NCBI RefSeq assembly: GCF_014653945.1 | Contig: NZ_BNAU01000011.1 | Coordinates: 152,613-216,612 of the forward strand | Direction of reading: 5' to 3' | Origin: Amycolatopsis deserti | GTDB lineage: Bacteria > Actinomycetota > Actinomycetes > Mycobacteriales > Pseudonocardiaceae | DNA length: 64,000 bases | Shown: piece by piece, positions 8,533 through 16,836 of the stretch | Layout of the letters: each line of letters begins with the position of its first letter | How positions within the stretch are numbered: the stretch's first letter is position 1 | Translations under genes and position numbers: made by a program | The notes under the pieces: generated by a model | What the model was told of the DNA's origin: nothing | Seen by the model: only the letters and a program-made list of their open reading frames with translations | The model's database searches: none

Positions 8533-9396
8533 ATGGATCCCAGCCAGCTCGAGGCGATCGACGTGCACGTCCACGTCGAGACCGACGACCACGGGCACCT
8601 GTCCCTGCCCGACGACTTCGTCGAGGCGTCCTCGGCCTACTTCGGCGCCGACGCCCGGCGGCCGACCATCGACGAGATCGCCGCCTACTACCGCGAACGC
8701 CGCATCGGCGCGGTGCTGTTCACCGTCGACATCGAGGCGTTCACCGGGCACCCCGCCCTGTCCAACGAGGAGATCGCCGAGGCGGCGGCCAAGCACCCGG
8801 ACGTGCTCATCCCGTTCGCAAGCATCGACCCCGCCAAGGGCCGGGCCGGCGCGCGGCAGCTGGAGCGGCTGATCGCCGACCACGGCGTGCGCGGCCTGAA
8901 GTTCCACCCCAGCCTGCAGGACTTCGCGCCCAACGACCGCAGCGCCTACCCGCTGCTGGAGATCGCCCAGGCGCACGGGCTGCCCGCGCTGTTCCACACC
9001 GGGCAGACCGGCATCGGCGCGAACATGCGCGGCGGCGGGGGAGTGCGGCTGGGCCTGTCCAACCCGATGCTGCTGGACGACGTGGCGATCGACTTCCCGG
9101 ACCTGACGATCATCATGGCCCACCCGTCGTTCCCGTGGCAGGACGAGGCGCTCGCGGTGGCCACCCACAAGCCGAACGTCCACATCGACCTGTCCGGCTG
9201 GTCGCCCAAGTACTTCCCGCCGCAGCTGGTCCGCTACGCCAACAGCCTGCTGCAGGACAAGGTGCTGTTCGGTTCGGACTACCCGCTCATCACGCCGGAC
9301 CGGTGGATGGCCGACTTCGCGCGCCTGGACATCAAGGACCACGTGCGCCCGAAGATCCTCAAGGACAACGCCGTGCGCGTGCTCGGCCTGGGCTAG
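8533..9396 (+). CDS. Amidohydrolase family metal-dependent hydrolase/decarboxylase
   Basis: A 287-residue TIM-barrel protein of the amidohydrolase-2 family (the group of gamma-resorcylate decarboxylase and related enzymes). The metal-binding opening motif DVHVH is at residues 10-14, followed by KFHPS, FHTGQTG, HPSFPWQDE and the late Asp in FGSDYPL. The longer open frame upstream (from 8416) has no family character, and the DVHVH position fits a start at ATG 8533. No ribosome site is visible, consistent with a leaderless transcript. The stop lies 9 bp before a CoA ligase gene, so the pair is an operon, probably for an aromatic or cyclic acid. The exact substrate is not determinable. Confidence 0.8.
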   Translation: MDPSQLEAIDVHVHVETDDHGHLSLPDDFVEASSAYFGADARRPTIDEIAAYYRERRIGAVLFTVDIEAFTGHPALSNEEIAEAAAKHPDVLIPFASIDPAKGRAGARQLERLIADHGVRGLKFHPSLQDFAPNDRSAYPLLEIAQAHGLPALFHTGQTGIGANMRGGGGVRLGLSNPMLLDDVAIDFPDLTIIMAHPSFPWQDEALAVATHKPNVHIDLSGWSPKYFPPQLVRYANSLLQDKVLFGSDYPLITPDRWMADFARLDIKDHVRPKILKDNAVRVLGLG

Positions 9397-9405
9397 GAGC
9401 CGGAG

Positions 9406-10932
9406 ATGATCCACCGCAGCCCGCTGCCGGACGTCGAGATCCCCGACGTCACGCTCACCGAGTACGTGATCGGCGGGGCGGCCCGCTTCGGCGACGCGAC
9501 CGCGCTCGTCGACGGCCGCACCGGGGAGACCCTGACGTACGCCGGACTGCGGGCGGCGGTGACCGCCGGGGCGGCGGGCCTCGCTGCGCACGGCATCGGG
9601 CCCGGCGACGTCGTCGCGCTGATGAGCCACAACCAGCCGTCGTTCGTGGTCGCCCTGCACGCGGCGATCGCGACCGGGGCGGCGGTCACCCCGGTCAACC
9701 CGGCGCTGACCCCGGGGGAGATTTCCGAGCAGCTGCGCCTGTCCGGGGCGCGTGTGGTGATCGCGGCGGAACCGGTGGCGGACAAGGCGCTCGAGGTCGC
9801 CGACGAGGTGTTCGTGCTGGGCGAGCACCCGCGCGCCCGGTCGTTCACGTCGCTGTTCACCGACGGGCCGGCGCCGCGGCTCGACCTGGACCCGGCGACG
9901 ACGGTCGCGGTGCTGCCGTTCTCCAGCGGCACCACCGGGATCCCGAAGGGCGTGCGGCTGACCCACCGCAACCTCGTCGCGAACCTGGCGCAGACGCGGG
10001 CCGGGTGGCGGATCGGCCCGGACGACGTGCAGGCCGCGGTCCTGCCGTTCTTCCACATCTACGGGTTCACGATCATCCTCAACTCAGGGCTGCTCGGCGG
10101 GGCGAAGGTGGTGACGCTGCCGCGGTTCGAGCTGGACGAGTACCTGCGAACTTTGGCCGGACACCGGGTCACGCGCGCCTACTTCGCGCCGCCGATGGTG
10201 CTGGCGCTGGCGACCGCGCCGCACGTCGAGGACCACGACCTGTCCAGCCTGCGGTTCGCGCTGTGCGGGGCGGCGCCGCTGGACGTGGAGGTGACCGAGC
10301 GCGCGCAGCGCCGGCTGGGCTGCCTGATCCGGCAGGGCTACGGCATGACCGAGGCCAGTCCCGGCACGCACCAGGTGTTCGACGACGACTTCGCGTCGAC
10401 GCCGCCGGGCAGTGTCGGGCGGCTGTCGCCGAACACCGAAGCCCGGATCGTGGTGCCGGGCACCGACGAAGACGTCGCCCCGGGCGAGACCGGCGAGCTG
10501 CTGATCCGCGGGCCGCAGGTGATGGCCGGCTACCTGGACGACCCGGACGCCACCGCCGCGACCATCACCGACGGCTGGCTGCACACCGGCGACCTGGTGC
10601 GCGCCGACGAGGACGGCGTGTTCTGGGTCGTCGACCGGCTCAAGGAGCTGATCAAGTACAAGGGCTACCAGGTCGCGCCCGCCGAGCTGGAAGCGGTGCT
10701 GCTGACCCACCCGGCCGTGCTGGACGCCGCGGTGGTCGGCGTGCCGCACCCGGAGGGCGGTGAGGCGCCGAAGGCGTTCGTGGTCACGGCGCAGCCCGTC
10801 ACGGGTGACGAGCTGATGTCGTTCGTGGCCGGGCAGGTCGCGCCGTACAAGAAGGTCCGCGAGGTCGAGTTCGTCGAGCGGATCCCGAAGTCCCCCACGG
10901 GCAAGATCCTGCGGCGGCTGCTCCGCCCCTGA
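9406..10932 (+). CDS. AMP-binding acyl/4-coumarate-type CoA ligase
   Basis: A 508-residue adenylate-forming enzyme. The ATP/AMP signature PFSSGTTGIPKG lies mid-N-domain, the A5-type motif QGYGMTE follows, and GWLHTGD, DRLKELIKYKGYQV and the catalytic-lysine region PKSPTGKILRR close the protein. It activates a carboxylic acid to its CoA thioester. Size and motifs fit the 4-coumarate/feruloyl-CoA ligase group, which would suit the vanillin-related genes nearby, but no enoyl-CoA hydratase gene accompanies it. It is coupled to the amidohydrolase gene 9 bp upstream. A GGAG ribosome site precedes the ATG. Confidence 0.85.
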   Translation: MIHRSPLPDVEIPDVTLTEYVIGGAARFGDATALVDGRTGETLTYAGLRAAVTAGAAGLAAHGIGPGDVVALMSHNQPSFVVALHAAIATGAAVTPVNPALTPGEISEQLRLSGARVVIAAEPVADKALEVADEVFVLGEHPRARSFTSLFTDGPAPRLDLDPATTVAVLPFSSGTTGIPKGVRLTHRNLVANLAQTRAGWRIGPDDVQAAVLPFFHIYGFTIILNSGLLGGAKVVTLPRFELDEYLRTLAGHRVTRAYFAPPMVLALATAPHVEDHDLSSLRFALCGAAPLDVEVTERAQRRLGCLIRQGYGMTEASPGTHQVFDDDFASTPPGSVGRLSPNTEARIVVPGTDEDVAPGETGELLIRGPQVMAGYLDDPDATAATITDGWLHTGDLVRADEDGVFWVVDRLKELIKYKGYQVAPAELEAVLLTHPAVLDAAVVGVPHPEGGEAPKAFVVTAQPVTGDELMSFVAGQVAPYKKVREVEFVERIPKSPTGKILRRLLRP

Positions 10933-10936
10933 CTGT

Positions 10937-11404
10937 TCAGGACCTGGCGGAGGCCAGCAGGACGTCGCGGGTCAGCTCGAGCTGACCGTGGTGCTGGGCC
11001 AGCTCCTCGTAGACGTGCACGAGCGCGGCGCCCTGCCGCCGCCCGACCGGGGTGCCCGCGTACTTGTCCGGGACCTCGCCGCGCGGCGGGGCGTCGAACT
11101 CGGCGCCCGCGACGTCCGCGCGCAGCTGCTCACGCGCCCGCGCGACCCGGTCGAGGAGCGGGGCCACCGGTCCGGAGGCGGTGAACTCGGCCTCGCGATC
11201 GCGGTGCACCGAGCGGCCCGCGACCACCTGCCCGGCCCAGGCGGCGATCACGCCGAGACAGTGGTTCACGATCGCGTAGGGCGAGTTCGCGCCGGGCAGG
11301 TCCGGCCGCGTGTTCGCCAGCTCGTCGCCCAGCCCGGCGAGGATCGCCGTCATGCCGTCGAGCGCGCGGTCGGTGAAGAACAGGAAACTCTCCTCATCCA
11401 GCAT
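10937..11404 (-). CDS. DinB/DUF664-like (mycothiol-transferase type) protein
   Basis: A 155-residue four-helix protein of the DinB/maleylpyruvate-isomerase N superfamily. Conserved metal-ligand histidines appear in NHCLGVIAAWAG and in the closing helix YEELAQHHGQLELTRD. In mycothiol-producing actinobacteria such proteins are candidate thiol-dependent transferases or detoxifiers. The ATG at 11404 is preferred because GGGGAAG lies 9 nt before it; an ATG at 11413 sits too close to that site. It converges on the CoA ligase gene with only 4 bp between stops. Substrate unknown. Confidence 0.7.
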   Translation of the reverse strand: MLDEESFLFFTDRALDGMTAILAGLGDELANTRPDLPGANSPYAIVNHCLGVIAAWAGQVVAGRSVHRDREAEFTASGPVAPLLDRVARAREQLRADVAGAEFDAPPRGEVPDKYAGTPVGRRQGAALVHVYEELAQHHGQLELTRDVLLASARS

Positions 11405-11603
11405 GATCACCATCTTCCCCGAAGCGCGCCGCCCACGGTTCGGGCGGCAGGGCGAGGGCGTTGGCGAGCCCGCTGATCGTCCGGTACCAGCCGGCCAGCA
11501 CCACGATGCGGGTCCAGGTGGTGCTTCGGTTTTCGAACCACCAGTCCGTTCCCCGTCCGGGATCCCGCGTCCGCGGCCCGTCATTCCGCCGGTGATCTTT
11601 CAC
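11394..11603 (-). CDS. Possible small protein upstream of the DinB-like gene
   Basis: A 69-codon open frame that begins with GTG and overlaps the DinB-like start by about 11 bp. Its second half, around VVLAGWYRTISGLANALAL, has G/C in nearly every third codon position and looks like real coding sequence with an amphipathic helix. The first half is less convincing, and I recognise no family. It may be a degraded gene end or a true small leader gene. Confidence 0.25.
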   Translation of the reverse strand: MKDHRRNDGPRTRDPGRGTDWWFENRSTTWTRIVVLAGWYRTISGLANALALPPEPWAARFGEDGDHAG

Positions 11604-11612
11604 CTGGTGAAA
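11598..11612. promoter_or_regulatory. Candidate IclR-type operator upstream of vanA
   Basis: A perfect 7-1-7 palindrome, TTTCACC-T-GGTGAAA, 70 bp before the vanA start. A near-identical site lies upstream of the aldehyde dehydrogenase gene (36429-36443). IclR proteins commonly bind palindromes of this size, and an IclR gene follows vanB, which makes it the favoured regulator. Confidence 0.55.
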
Positions 11613-11682
11613 ACACCGCTGGTCCGCGCGGGGAGGCGGCGGCCACAGTGTGGTCGTCGCATCTACACCAGAGGAGCTGCAG

Positions 11683-12729
11683 ATGACTGCGTTCGTGCGC
11701 GACCAGTGGTACGTCGCCGCCTACGGGAGCGAGGTCGGGCGGGAACTGCTGGCGAGGACGATCCTGGGCGAGCCCATCGTCTTCTACCGCACCGAGTCCG
11801 GGGACGTCGTCGCCCTGGCCGACCGGTGCGTGCACCGCCGTTACCCGCTGTCGGAAAGCCGCCTGGACGGTGACCGGATCGTGTGCGGCTACCACGGATT
11901 CACCTACGAACCGTCCGGCACCTGCGTGTTCGTCCCCGGCCAGGCCCGCATCCCGCGCACCGCGCGTGTGCCGTCCTACCCGGTCGTCGAGCAGGATTCC
12001 TTCGTGTGGGTGTGGATCGGCGACCCCGCCCGCGCCGACACGGCCCTGATCCCGCGCGCGCCGTGGCTGGCCGACCCGGCCTACACCACCGTGTGCGGCA
12101 TGGAGCCGCTGGCCGCGCGCTACGACCTGCTAGTGGACAACCTGATGGACCTGTCCCACGAGACCTACCTGCACGGCGGCTACATCGGCACCCCGGAGGT
12201 CGCCGACACCCCGATCACCACCGAGGTCGACGAGGACCGCCGGATCATCTACGTCAGCCGCCACATGGACGACGCGGCCTGCCCGCCGTTCTACGCCAAG
12301 TCCACCGGCATCGACGGCCGCATCACCCGCTGGCAGGACATCGAATACCACCCGCCGTGCCTGTACCTGCTGCACAGCCGCATCGCGCCGGCCGGTGTGC
12401 TGCCCAACGCCGACGGCACCGACCCGGACGGGTTCCACGTCGAGGTCGTCTACGCGATCACTCCGGAAACCGAGCACTCGACACACGACTTCTGGGCGGT
12501 GGCACGGGATTTCGCGCTCGGCGACCAGGAGGTCTCGGACTTCCTCGCGGAGAACAACCGCACCGTCGTGCTCCAGGACGTCGTCGCGCTCGACATCCTG
12601 GAGAAGGTCATCCAGTCCGAGCCCGAGGGCTACCAGGAGCTGTCGGTCAACATCGACACCGGCGGGCTGGCCGCGCGCCGCATCCTGAAGAAGATGGCCG
12701 GCGAAGCCGAGAAGGCCGCCACGCGATGA
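11683..12729 (+). CDS. vanA: Vanillate O-demethylase oxygenase subunit (Rieske type)
   Basis: A 348-residue Rieske non-heme iron oxygenase. The [2Fe-2S] ligands are in CVHRRYPL and CGYHG (Cx-H ... Cx2H). The catalytic mononuclear-iron site is seen in DNLMDLSHETYLHGG. Length and layout match VanA, which with VanB converts vanillate to protocatechuate and formaldehyde. The start is ATG 11683, preceded by GAGGAG at a good distance. The stop overlaps the start of a small gene (ATGA), with vanB next, so all three are co-translated. Other aromatic methyl-ether substrates are possible, but the neighbouring reductase supports the vanillate-type call. Confidence 0.85.
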   Translation: MTAFVRDQWYVAAYGSEVGRELLARTILGEPIVFYRTESGDVVALADRCVHRRYPLSESRLDGDRIVCGYHGFTYEPSGTCVFVPGQARIPRTARVPSYPVVEQDSFVWVWIGDPARADTALIPRAPWLADPAYTTVCGMEPLAARYDLLVDNLMDLSHETYLHGGYIGTPEVADTPITTEVDEDRRIIYVSRHMDDAACPPFYAKSTGIDGRITRWQDIEYHPPCLYLLHSRIAPAGVLPNADGTDPDGFHVEVVYAITPETEHSTHDFWAVARDFALGDQEVSDFLAENNRTVVLQDVVALDILEKVIQSEPEGYQELSVNIDTGGLAARRILKKMAGEAEKAATR

Positions 12730-12947
12730 CCGAACGGACCGCGATGCTGCACGGCGACACCGTGTACCGCATCCACTGGAAACTCGGCACGGACCTGCTG
12801 GTCGGTGTCTGCTACTGCGGAGCCGAGCACGAGTCGGAGGACCCGGTCGAGCTGTGGGAGTGGCTGCTGGCCCACCCCGACGGCCACGACGGGCCGGCGG
12901 AGCCCGCCGGCGACCCGGTGCTCGCGGGCGCGGGGAGGTCGCGATGA
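12726..12947 (+). CDS. Small uncharacterised protein between vanA and vanB
   Basis: A 73-residue protein, MTERTAMLHGDTVYRIHW at its start, with a CYCGAEHESEDP segment that could bind metal (Cys-x-Cys-x3-His). It overlaps vanA at its start and vanB at its stop, each by 4 bp, so it is an integral part of the operon. Standard vanAB operons have no gene here. It may be a small iron-sulfur or zinc accessory protein for the oxygenase pair, but I recognise no named family. Confidence 0.65.
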   Translation: MTERTAMLHGDTVYRIHWKLGTDLLVGVCYCGAEHESEDPVELWEWLLAHPDGHDGPAEPAGDPVLAGAGRSR

Positions 12948-13906
12948 CGTCGGTGCTGACCGAAGTGGAACTCGACGTCCGGTTGGCGGACAAGGAAGTT
13001 CTCGCCGACGGCGTGGTGCGGCTGACGCTGCGCCACCCGTCCGGCGAGCCGCTGCCCGCCTGGGAACCGGGCGCGCACCTGGACCTCCTGCTCGGCGAGG
13101 GGCTGGTGCGCCAGTACTCGTTGTGCGGGGACCCGGCCGACTCCTCGGCGCTGCAGGTCGCGGTGCTGCGCGAGCCGGACGGGCGCGGCGGTTCGGCCCA
13201 CGTGCACGATCGTTTGTCCACAGGGGACACCGTCCGGATCCGTGGTCCGCGCAACCACTTCCGGCTCGTCGAGTCGCCGCGGTACCTGTTCGTCGCCGGC
13301 GGGATCGGGATCACGCCGATCGTGCCGATGATCGCGCGGGCCGCGGCCGCAGGCGCGGACTGGCGGCTGGTGTACGGCGGGCGGTCGCGGGCGTCGATGG
13401 CGTTCCGCGAGGAGCTGGTGGCGCGCTACGGCGACCGGGTCGAGATCCGGCCGCAGGACGAGACCGGGCTGCTCGACCTCGACGCGCTGCTGCGCCGGCC
13501 GCGCCCGGGGGTGGCGGTGTACTGCTGCGGGCCGGAGCCGTTGCTGGCCGCGGTCGAGCAGCGCTGTGCGTCCTGGCCGCCGGGTTCGCTGCACGTCGAA
13601 CGGTTCTCGCCGAAGGCGGGCGCGGACGCGGGGGAGCGGACGACGTTCGAGGTGGAGCTGGCCGCCTCCGGGCGGACGGTGACCGTGCCCGCGGACAAGT
13701 CGATCCTGGCGGCGGTCGAGGAGGCCGGGGTCAACGTGTTGTCGTCGTGCCAGGAGGGCACGTGCGGCACGTGTGAGACCCCGGTGCTGGACGGTGTGCC
13801 GGACCACCGGGACTCGCTGCTCACCGAGGAGGAGCGAGCGGCGAACGACACGATGATGATCTGCGTGTCGCGGTCGTGCGGGCCGCGGCTGGTGCTGGAT
13901 CTGTAG
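12944..13906 (+). CDS. vanB: Vanillate demethylase reductase subunit (PDR/VanB family)
   Basis: A 320-residue phthalate-dioxygenase-reductase type flavoprotein. The FMN-binding barrel carries RQYSLCGDP, the NAD-binding part has YLFVAGGIGITPIVPM, and a C-terminal plant-type [2Fe-2S] ferredoxin domain has CQEGTCGTCETPVLDG plus a late Cys in MMICVSRSC. It passes electrons from NAD(P)H to VanA. The start at ATG 12944 is fixed by overlap with the stop of the small upstream gene; the longer frame starting at 12854 is not needed. The IclR gene follows 24 bp later. Confidence 0.87.
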   Translation: MTSVLTEVELDVRLADKEVLADGVVRLTLRHPSGEPLPAWEPGAHLDLLLGEGLVRQYSLCGDPADSSALQVAVLREPDGRGGSAHVHDRLSTGDTVRIRGPRNHFRLVESPRYLFVAGGIGITPIVPMIARAAAAGADWRLVYGGRSRASMAFREELVARYGDRVEIRPQDETGLLDLDALLRRPRPGVAVYCCGPEPLLAAVEQRCASWPPGSLHVERFSPKAGADAGERTTFEVELAASGRTVTVPADKSILAAVEEAGVNVLSSCQEGTCGTCETPVLDGVPDHRDSLLTEEERAANDTMMICVSRSCGPRLVLDL

Positions 13907-13930
13907 ACCGCCCCGGGGCAGGATGATCGG

Positions 13931-14716
13931 ATGGACGGCGAAGTCCGGAGTGTCACCGGCAAGGTTCTCGCGCTGCTCGGCGCGTTCACGCCGGCCTGCC
14001 CGGAGCTGACGTTGTCGGAGCTGGCGCGGCGGGCCGGGTTGTCGCTGGCGACCGCGCACCGGCGGGTCGCGGAGCTGGTGGCGTGGGGCGCGCTGGAGCG
14101 CGGCGCCGATGGCCGGTACCGCGTCGGGTTGCGGCTGTGGGAGGTCGCTTCGCTGGCGCCGCGCGGTCTCGGGCTGCGCGAGGCGGCGATGCCGTTCCTG
14201 GAGGACCTGTACGAGGTCACGCACGAGAACGTGCAGCTCGCCGTGCGCGAGGGCCTGGAGCTGGTGTTCGTGGAACGGATTTCGGGCCGCAAGGCGGTTC
14301 CGGTGTGGACGCGGGTGGGCGGCCGGTTCGCGCTGCACGCCACGGGTGTCGGGCTGGCGTTGCTGGCGCACGCGCCGGTGGAGGTGCAGGAGGAGGTGCT
14401 GGGCGCGCCGCTGCAGGCGTACACGGAGAAGACGGTGACGAATCCGGCCCGGCTGCGGGAGATGCTCGCGGCGGTGCGCCAGACCGGCTACGCGGTGAGC
14501 GACGGCCAGGTGACGACCGACGCGGTTTCGGTGGCCGCGCCAGTGCGGGACGGCGAGGGCACGGTGATCGCGGCGGTCTCCCTGGTGGTCCACGCGAACG
14601 GCGCCCAGCCGGCGACGCTGGCGCCCCTGGTGCAGGCGGCGGCGCGCGGAATCGGCCGAGCGTGCGGCTCCCCCGGCGGGGCGCGGGTCTTCCCCCGGGA
14701 GCCGATCGCCCGGTGA
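13931..14716 (+). CDS. IclR family transcriptional regulator
   Basis: A 261-residue IclR protein. The N-terminal winged helix has LTLSELARRAGLSLATAHRRVAEL, here shown in part as GLSLATAHRRVAEL. The effector domain includes LREAAMPFLEDLYEVTHENV and a late QVTTDAVSVAAPV. It lies 24 bp after vanB in the same direction and is the best candidate to control vanAB through the palindrome at 11598-11612. IclR proteins can repress or activate depending on ligand; an aromatic acid ligand is likely but not shown. Confidence 0.87.
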   Translation: MDGEVRSVTGKVLALLGAFTPACPELTLSELARRAGLSLATAHRRVAELVAWGALERGADGRYRVGLRLWEVASLAPRGLGLREAAMPFLEDLYEVTHENVQLAVREGLELVFVERISGRKAVPVWTRVGGRFALHATGVGLALLAHAPVEVQEEVLGAPLQAYTEKTVTNPARLREMLAAVRQTGYAVSDGQVTTDAVSVAAPVRDGEGTVIAAVSLVVHANGAQPATLAPLVQAAARGIGRACGSPGGARVFPREPIAR

Positions 14717-14806
14717 GCCCGGCAGCGGCTTCTCAACACAACGGTTCTCCCGCGGGAGCCGATCGTATCGGCCGCCACCGACAGTTCCGGGCGCTAGCGT
14801 GCCGGT

Positions 14807-15613
14807 ATGAGCTTCGCCGAGCTGCACCACACCGGCAAACCCCTGCTGCTGCCCAACGCCTGGGATCACGCCTCCGCCGCGGTCCTGGTCGCGGAGGGCT
14901 TTCCGGCGATCGGCACCACCAGCCTGGGCGTCGCCGCCGCGGCCGGCCTGCCCGACGGCACCGGCGCGACCCGCGACGAGACCCTCGCGCTCGCCCGCCG
15001 CCTCACCCGGCTGCCCTGCCACATCACCGTGGACATCGAAGGCGGCTTCTACGACGACCCCGCCGAGGTCGCCGCCCTCGGGGCCGAACTCGCCGCGCTG
15101 GGCGTGGCCGGGGTGAACCTCGAGGACGGCCGCGACAACGGCCGCCTAGCCGATCCGGCCCACCAGCAAGAACTGATCGCCGCGCTCAAGGCCGCCGCCC
15201 CCGGCCTGTTCGTCAACGCCCGCACCGACACGCACTGGCTCGCCACCGGCGAGGACCCCGTCGCCCGCGTCCGCGCCTACCAGGAGGCCGGGGCCGACGG
15301 GGTGTTCGTGCCCGGTCTGCCGGACGAGGCGTCGATCGCCGCGGTGGTCGCGGCGGCCGACGTCCCGGTGAACGTGCTGTTCTCGCCGTCCGGTCCGTCA
15401 CTGGACCGGCTCGGCGAACTGGGCGTGCGGCGGGTCAGCCTCGGCTCGCTGCTGTTCCGGGCGGCGCTGGAGGCGGTGGTCCGCACGGCCCATGCCGTCG
15501 CCACCGGCGGCGAGATCCCGCCCGTCCCGGCCTACGCCGACGTGCAGGCGCTCAGCTCGCCCGGAACAACCGCCGCACCACCGCGGCCAGGATCGCCAGC
15601 AACGCCACGGTGA
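14807..15613 (+). CDS. Isocitrate lyase/PEP mutase family enzyme
   Basis: A 268-residue alpha/beta barrel. Family motifs are PNAWDHASA near the start, VDIEGGF (metal-binding Asp/Glu), VNLEDG, and VNARTDTH. Members include PEP mutase, 2-methylisocitrate lyase and oxaloacetate decarboxylase-type enzymes; the short length fits the PEP-mutase-like group. The C-terminal codons overlap the convergent MFS gene by 62 bp, which is unusual, so the last 20 residues are atypical (SPGTTAAPPRPGSPATPR). The upstream gap carries a duplicated CGGGAGCCGATCG element at about 14696 and 14752. Reaction not assignable. Confidence 0.78.
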   Translation: MSFAELHHTGKPLLLPNAWDHASAAVLVAEGFPAIGTTSLGVAAAAGLPDGTGATRDETLALARRLTRLPCHITVDIEGGFYDDPAEVAALGAELAALGVAGVNLEDGRDNGRLADPAHQQELIAALKAAAPGLFVNARTDTHWLATGEDPVARVRAYQEAGADGVFVPGLPDEASIAAVVAAADVPVNVLFSPSGPSLDRLGELGVRRVSLGSLLFRAALEAVVRTAHAVATGGEIPPVPAYADVQALSSPGTTAAPPRPGSPATPR

Positions 15614-16793
15614 ACCCGAGCAGCGCGACCCGGATGTCCACCGCCTGCGTGGCCACCCCGAGCGCGAGCACCGCCACCGCGAGCCCGGCGTAGGCGGCGA
15701 GGAACAGCCCGGCCAGCGCCTCGCCACGGCTCTCCGCCGGGGCCAGGCCGAGCACGATCCCGATGCTGGCCTTGAACCCGGCGCCCGCCCCGGCGCCGGC
15801 GAGCACCGCGCCGAGCAGGAACAACGCGAGGCTGGGCAGCCACACCGCCACCGTCACCAGCACGAGCCCGGCCGTCAGTAGCCCGAGCCCGGTGGCGAGC
15901 AACCGCCGCAGCGCCGTGCGCGCCAGCACGATCTGCGCCACCGCGGCGGCCCCGAACACGGCGAACACGCTCACCCCGGCCAGCGCGTGCGAGTGCTGGT
16001 GCAGGGTGTTCGCCAGGAACCCCGGCGCGAGCGAGGTGAACAGGCCGAACACGGCGAACTCGGCGAGCGCGGCCGCTCCCGCGGCGAGGTAGCGCGAGCG
16101 CGCGTGCGGCGGCACCGAGACCCGCTGCGGGCGGTAACGCACACGCGTGGCGGTCACGGTCTCCGGCGTCAGCATCACCGCGAGCGCGCCGAGCAGCATC
16201 AGCGCCTGGAACACCAGGTAGGGCACGTGCAGCGGGTCGCCCACGTACTCGGCCAGCAGCCCGGCCACGAGCGGGCCCAGCCCGATGCCGCCGAGGTTGG
16301 CCGCCGTCGCGACGACGTCGGCCCGGGTCCGCGCGGCGCCCGGCCGGGCGGCCAGGTGCAGTTCGGTCAGGTGCGCGGTGGCGGTGGCGGTCAGCATGCC
16401 GATGCTGATGCCGGACAGGAACCGCGCCGCGAGCAGCGCGGGCACCGACGACCAGGCCAGGAACACGACCCCGGCCAGCACGTTGACCAGCACCGCGGGC
16501 ACCAGCACGCGGCGGCGGCCCACCCAGTCGGACACGTGACCGGCCACGAACAGGCTGGCGATCACGCCGAGCGCGTACGCGGCGAAGACGAGGGTGACCG
16601 TGAACGGGCCGAACCCGTCCTTGGCCTGGTACAGCACGTACAACGGCGCCGGGGCCGCGGAGAAGCCCATGGTCACGGCGAAGGTGTAGGCGACGAGCCA
16701 GAAGCCCGCGCCGTGACGTCGGGACGCGGTGCGCGGGGTGATGGTCTCAGTGATCACGACCCCAGAGTGCGCCCGCTCGGCCATCTCGTCCAA
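15552..16793 (-). CDS. MFS transporter
   Basis: A 413-residue, roughly 12-helix major facilitator. Motif A appears as GHVSDWVGRRRVL after the second helix, with PGAARTRADVVATAANLGG in the central region and multiple Ala/Leu-rich helices. It is similar to sugar/drug efflux-like carriers. The substrate is unknown. The start could also be the ATG at 16784. The gene is divergent from a LysR regulator 43 bp away, which probably controls it through the palindrome at 16812-16832. Its 3' end overlaps the convergent isocitrate-lyase-family gene. Confidence 0.82.
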   Translation of the reverse strand: MDEMAERAHSGVVITETITPRTASRRHGAGFWLVAYTFAVTMGFSAAPAPLYVLYQAKDGFGPFTVTLVFAAYALGVIASLFVAGHVSDWVGRRRVLVPAVLVNVLAGVVFLAWSSVPALLAARFLSGISIGMLTATATAHLTELHLAARPGAARTRADVVATAANLGGIGLGPLVAGLLAEYVGDPLHVPYLVFQALMLLGALAVMLTPETVTATRVRYRPQRVSVPPHARSRYLAAGAAALAEFAVFGLFTSLAPGFLANTLHQHSHALAGVSVFAVFGAAAVAQIVLARTALRRLLATGLGLLTAGLVLVTVAVWLPSLALFLLGAVLAGAGAGAGFKASIGIVLGLAPAESRGEALAGLFLAAYAGLAVAVLALGVATQAVDIRVALLGFTVALLAILAAVVRRLFRAS

Positions 16794-16811
16794 CGAATGT
16801 TTTCGCTCGCA

Positions 16812-16832
16812 GCTATCGCGGTGTTAGATAGC
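16812..16832. promoter_or_regulatory. LysR-type operator between the MFS and LysR genes
   Basis: A perfect palindrome GCTATC-N9-GATAGC that contains the LysR signature T-N11-A (T 16816, A 16828). It lies in the 43-bp divergent promoter, only 4 bp before the regulator's GTG. A -10-like TAGATA (16825-16830) inside it would start the lysR transcript at or beside the GTG, so autorepression of a leaderless mRNA is likely. Confidence 0.65.
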
Positions 16833-16836
16833 CAGG

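Noticed and set aside
8533..16793. A secondary-metabolite biosynthetic cluster
   Set aside because: No polyketide synthase, peptide synthetase, terpene synthase or RiPP genes are present; the oxygenases and CoA ligase fit aromatic catabolism better.
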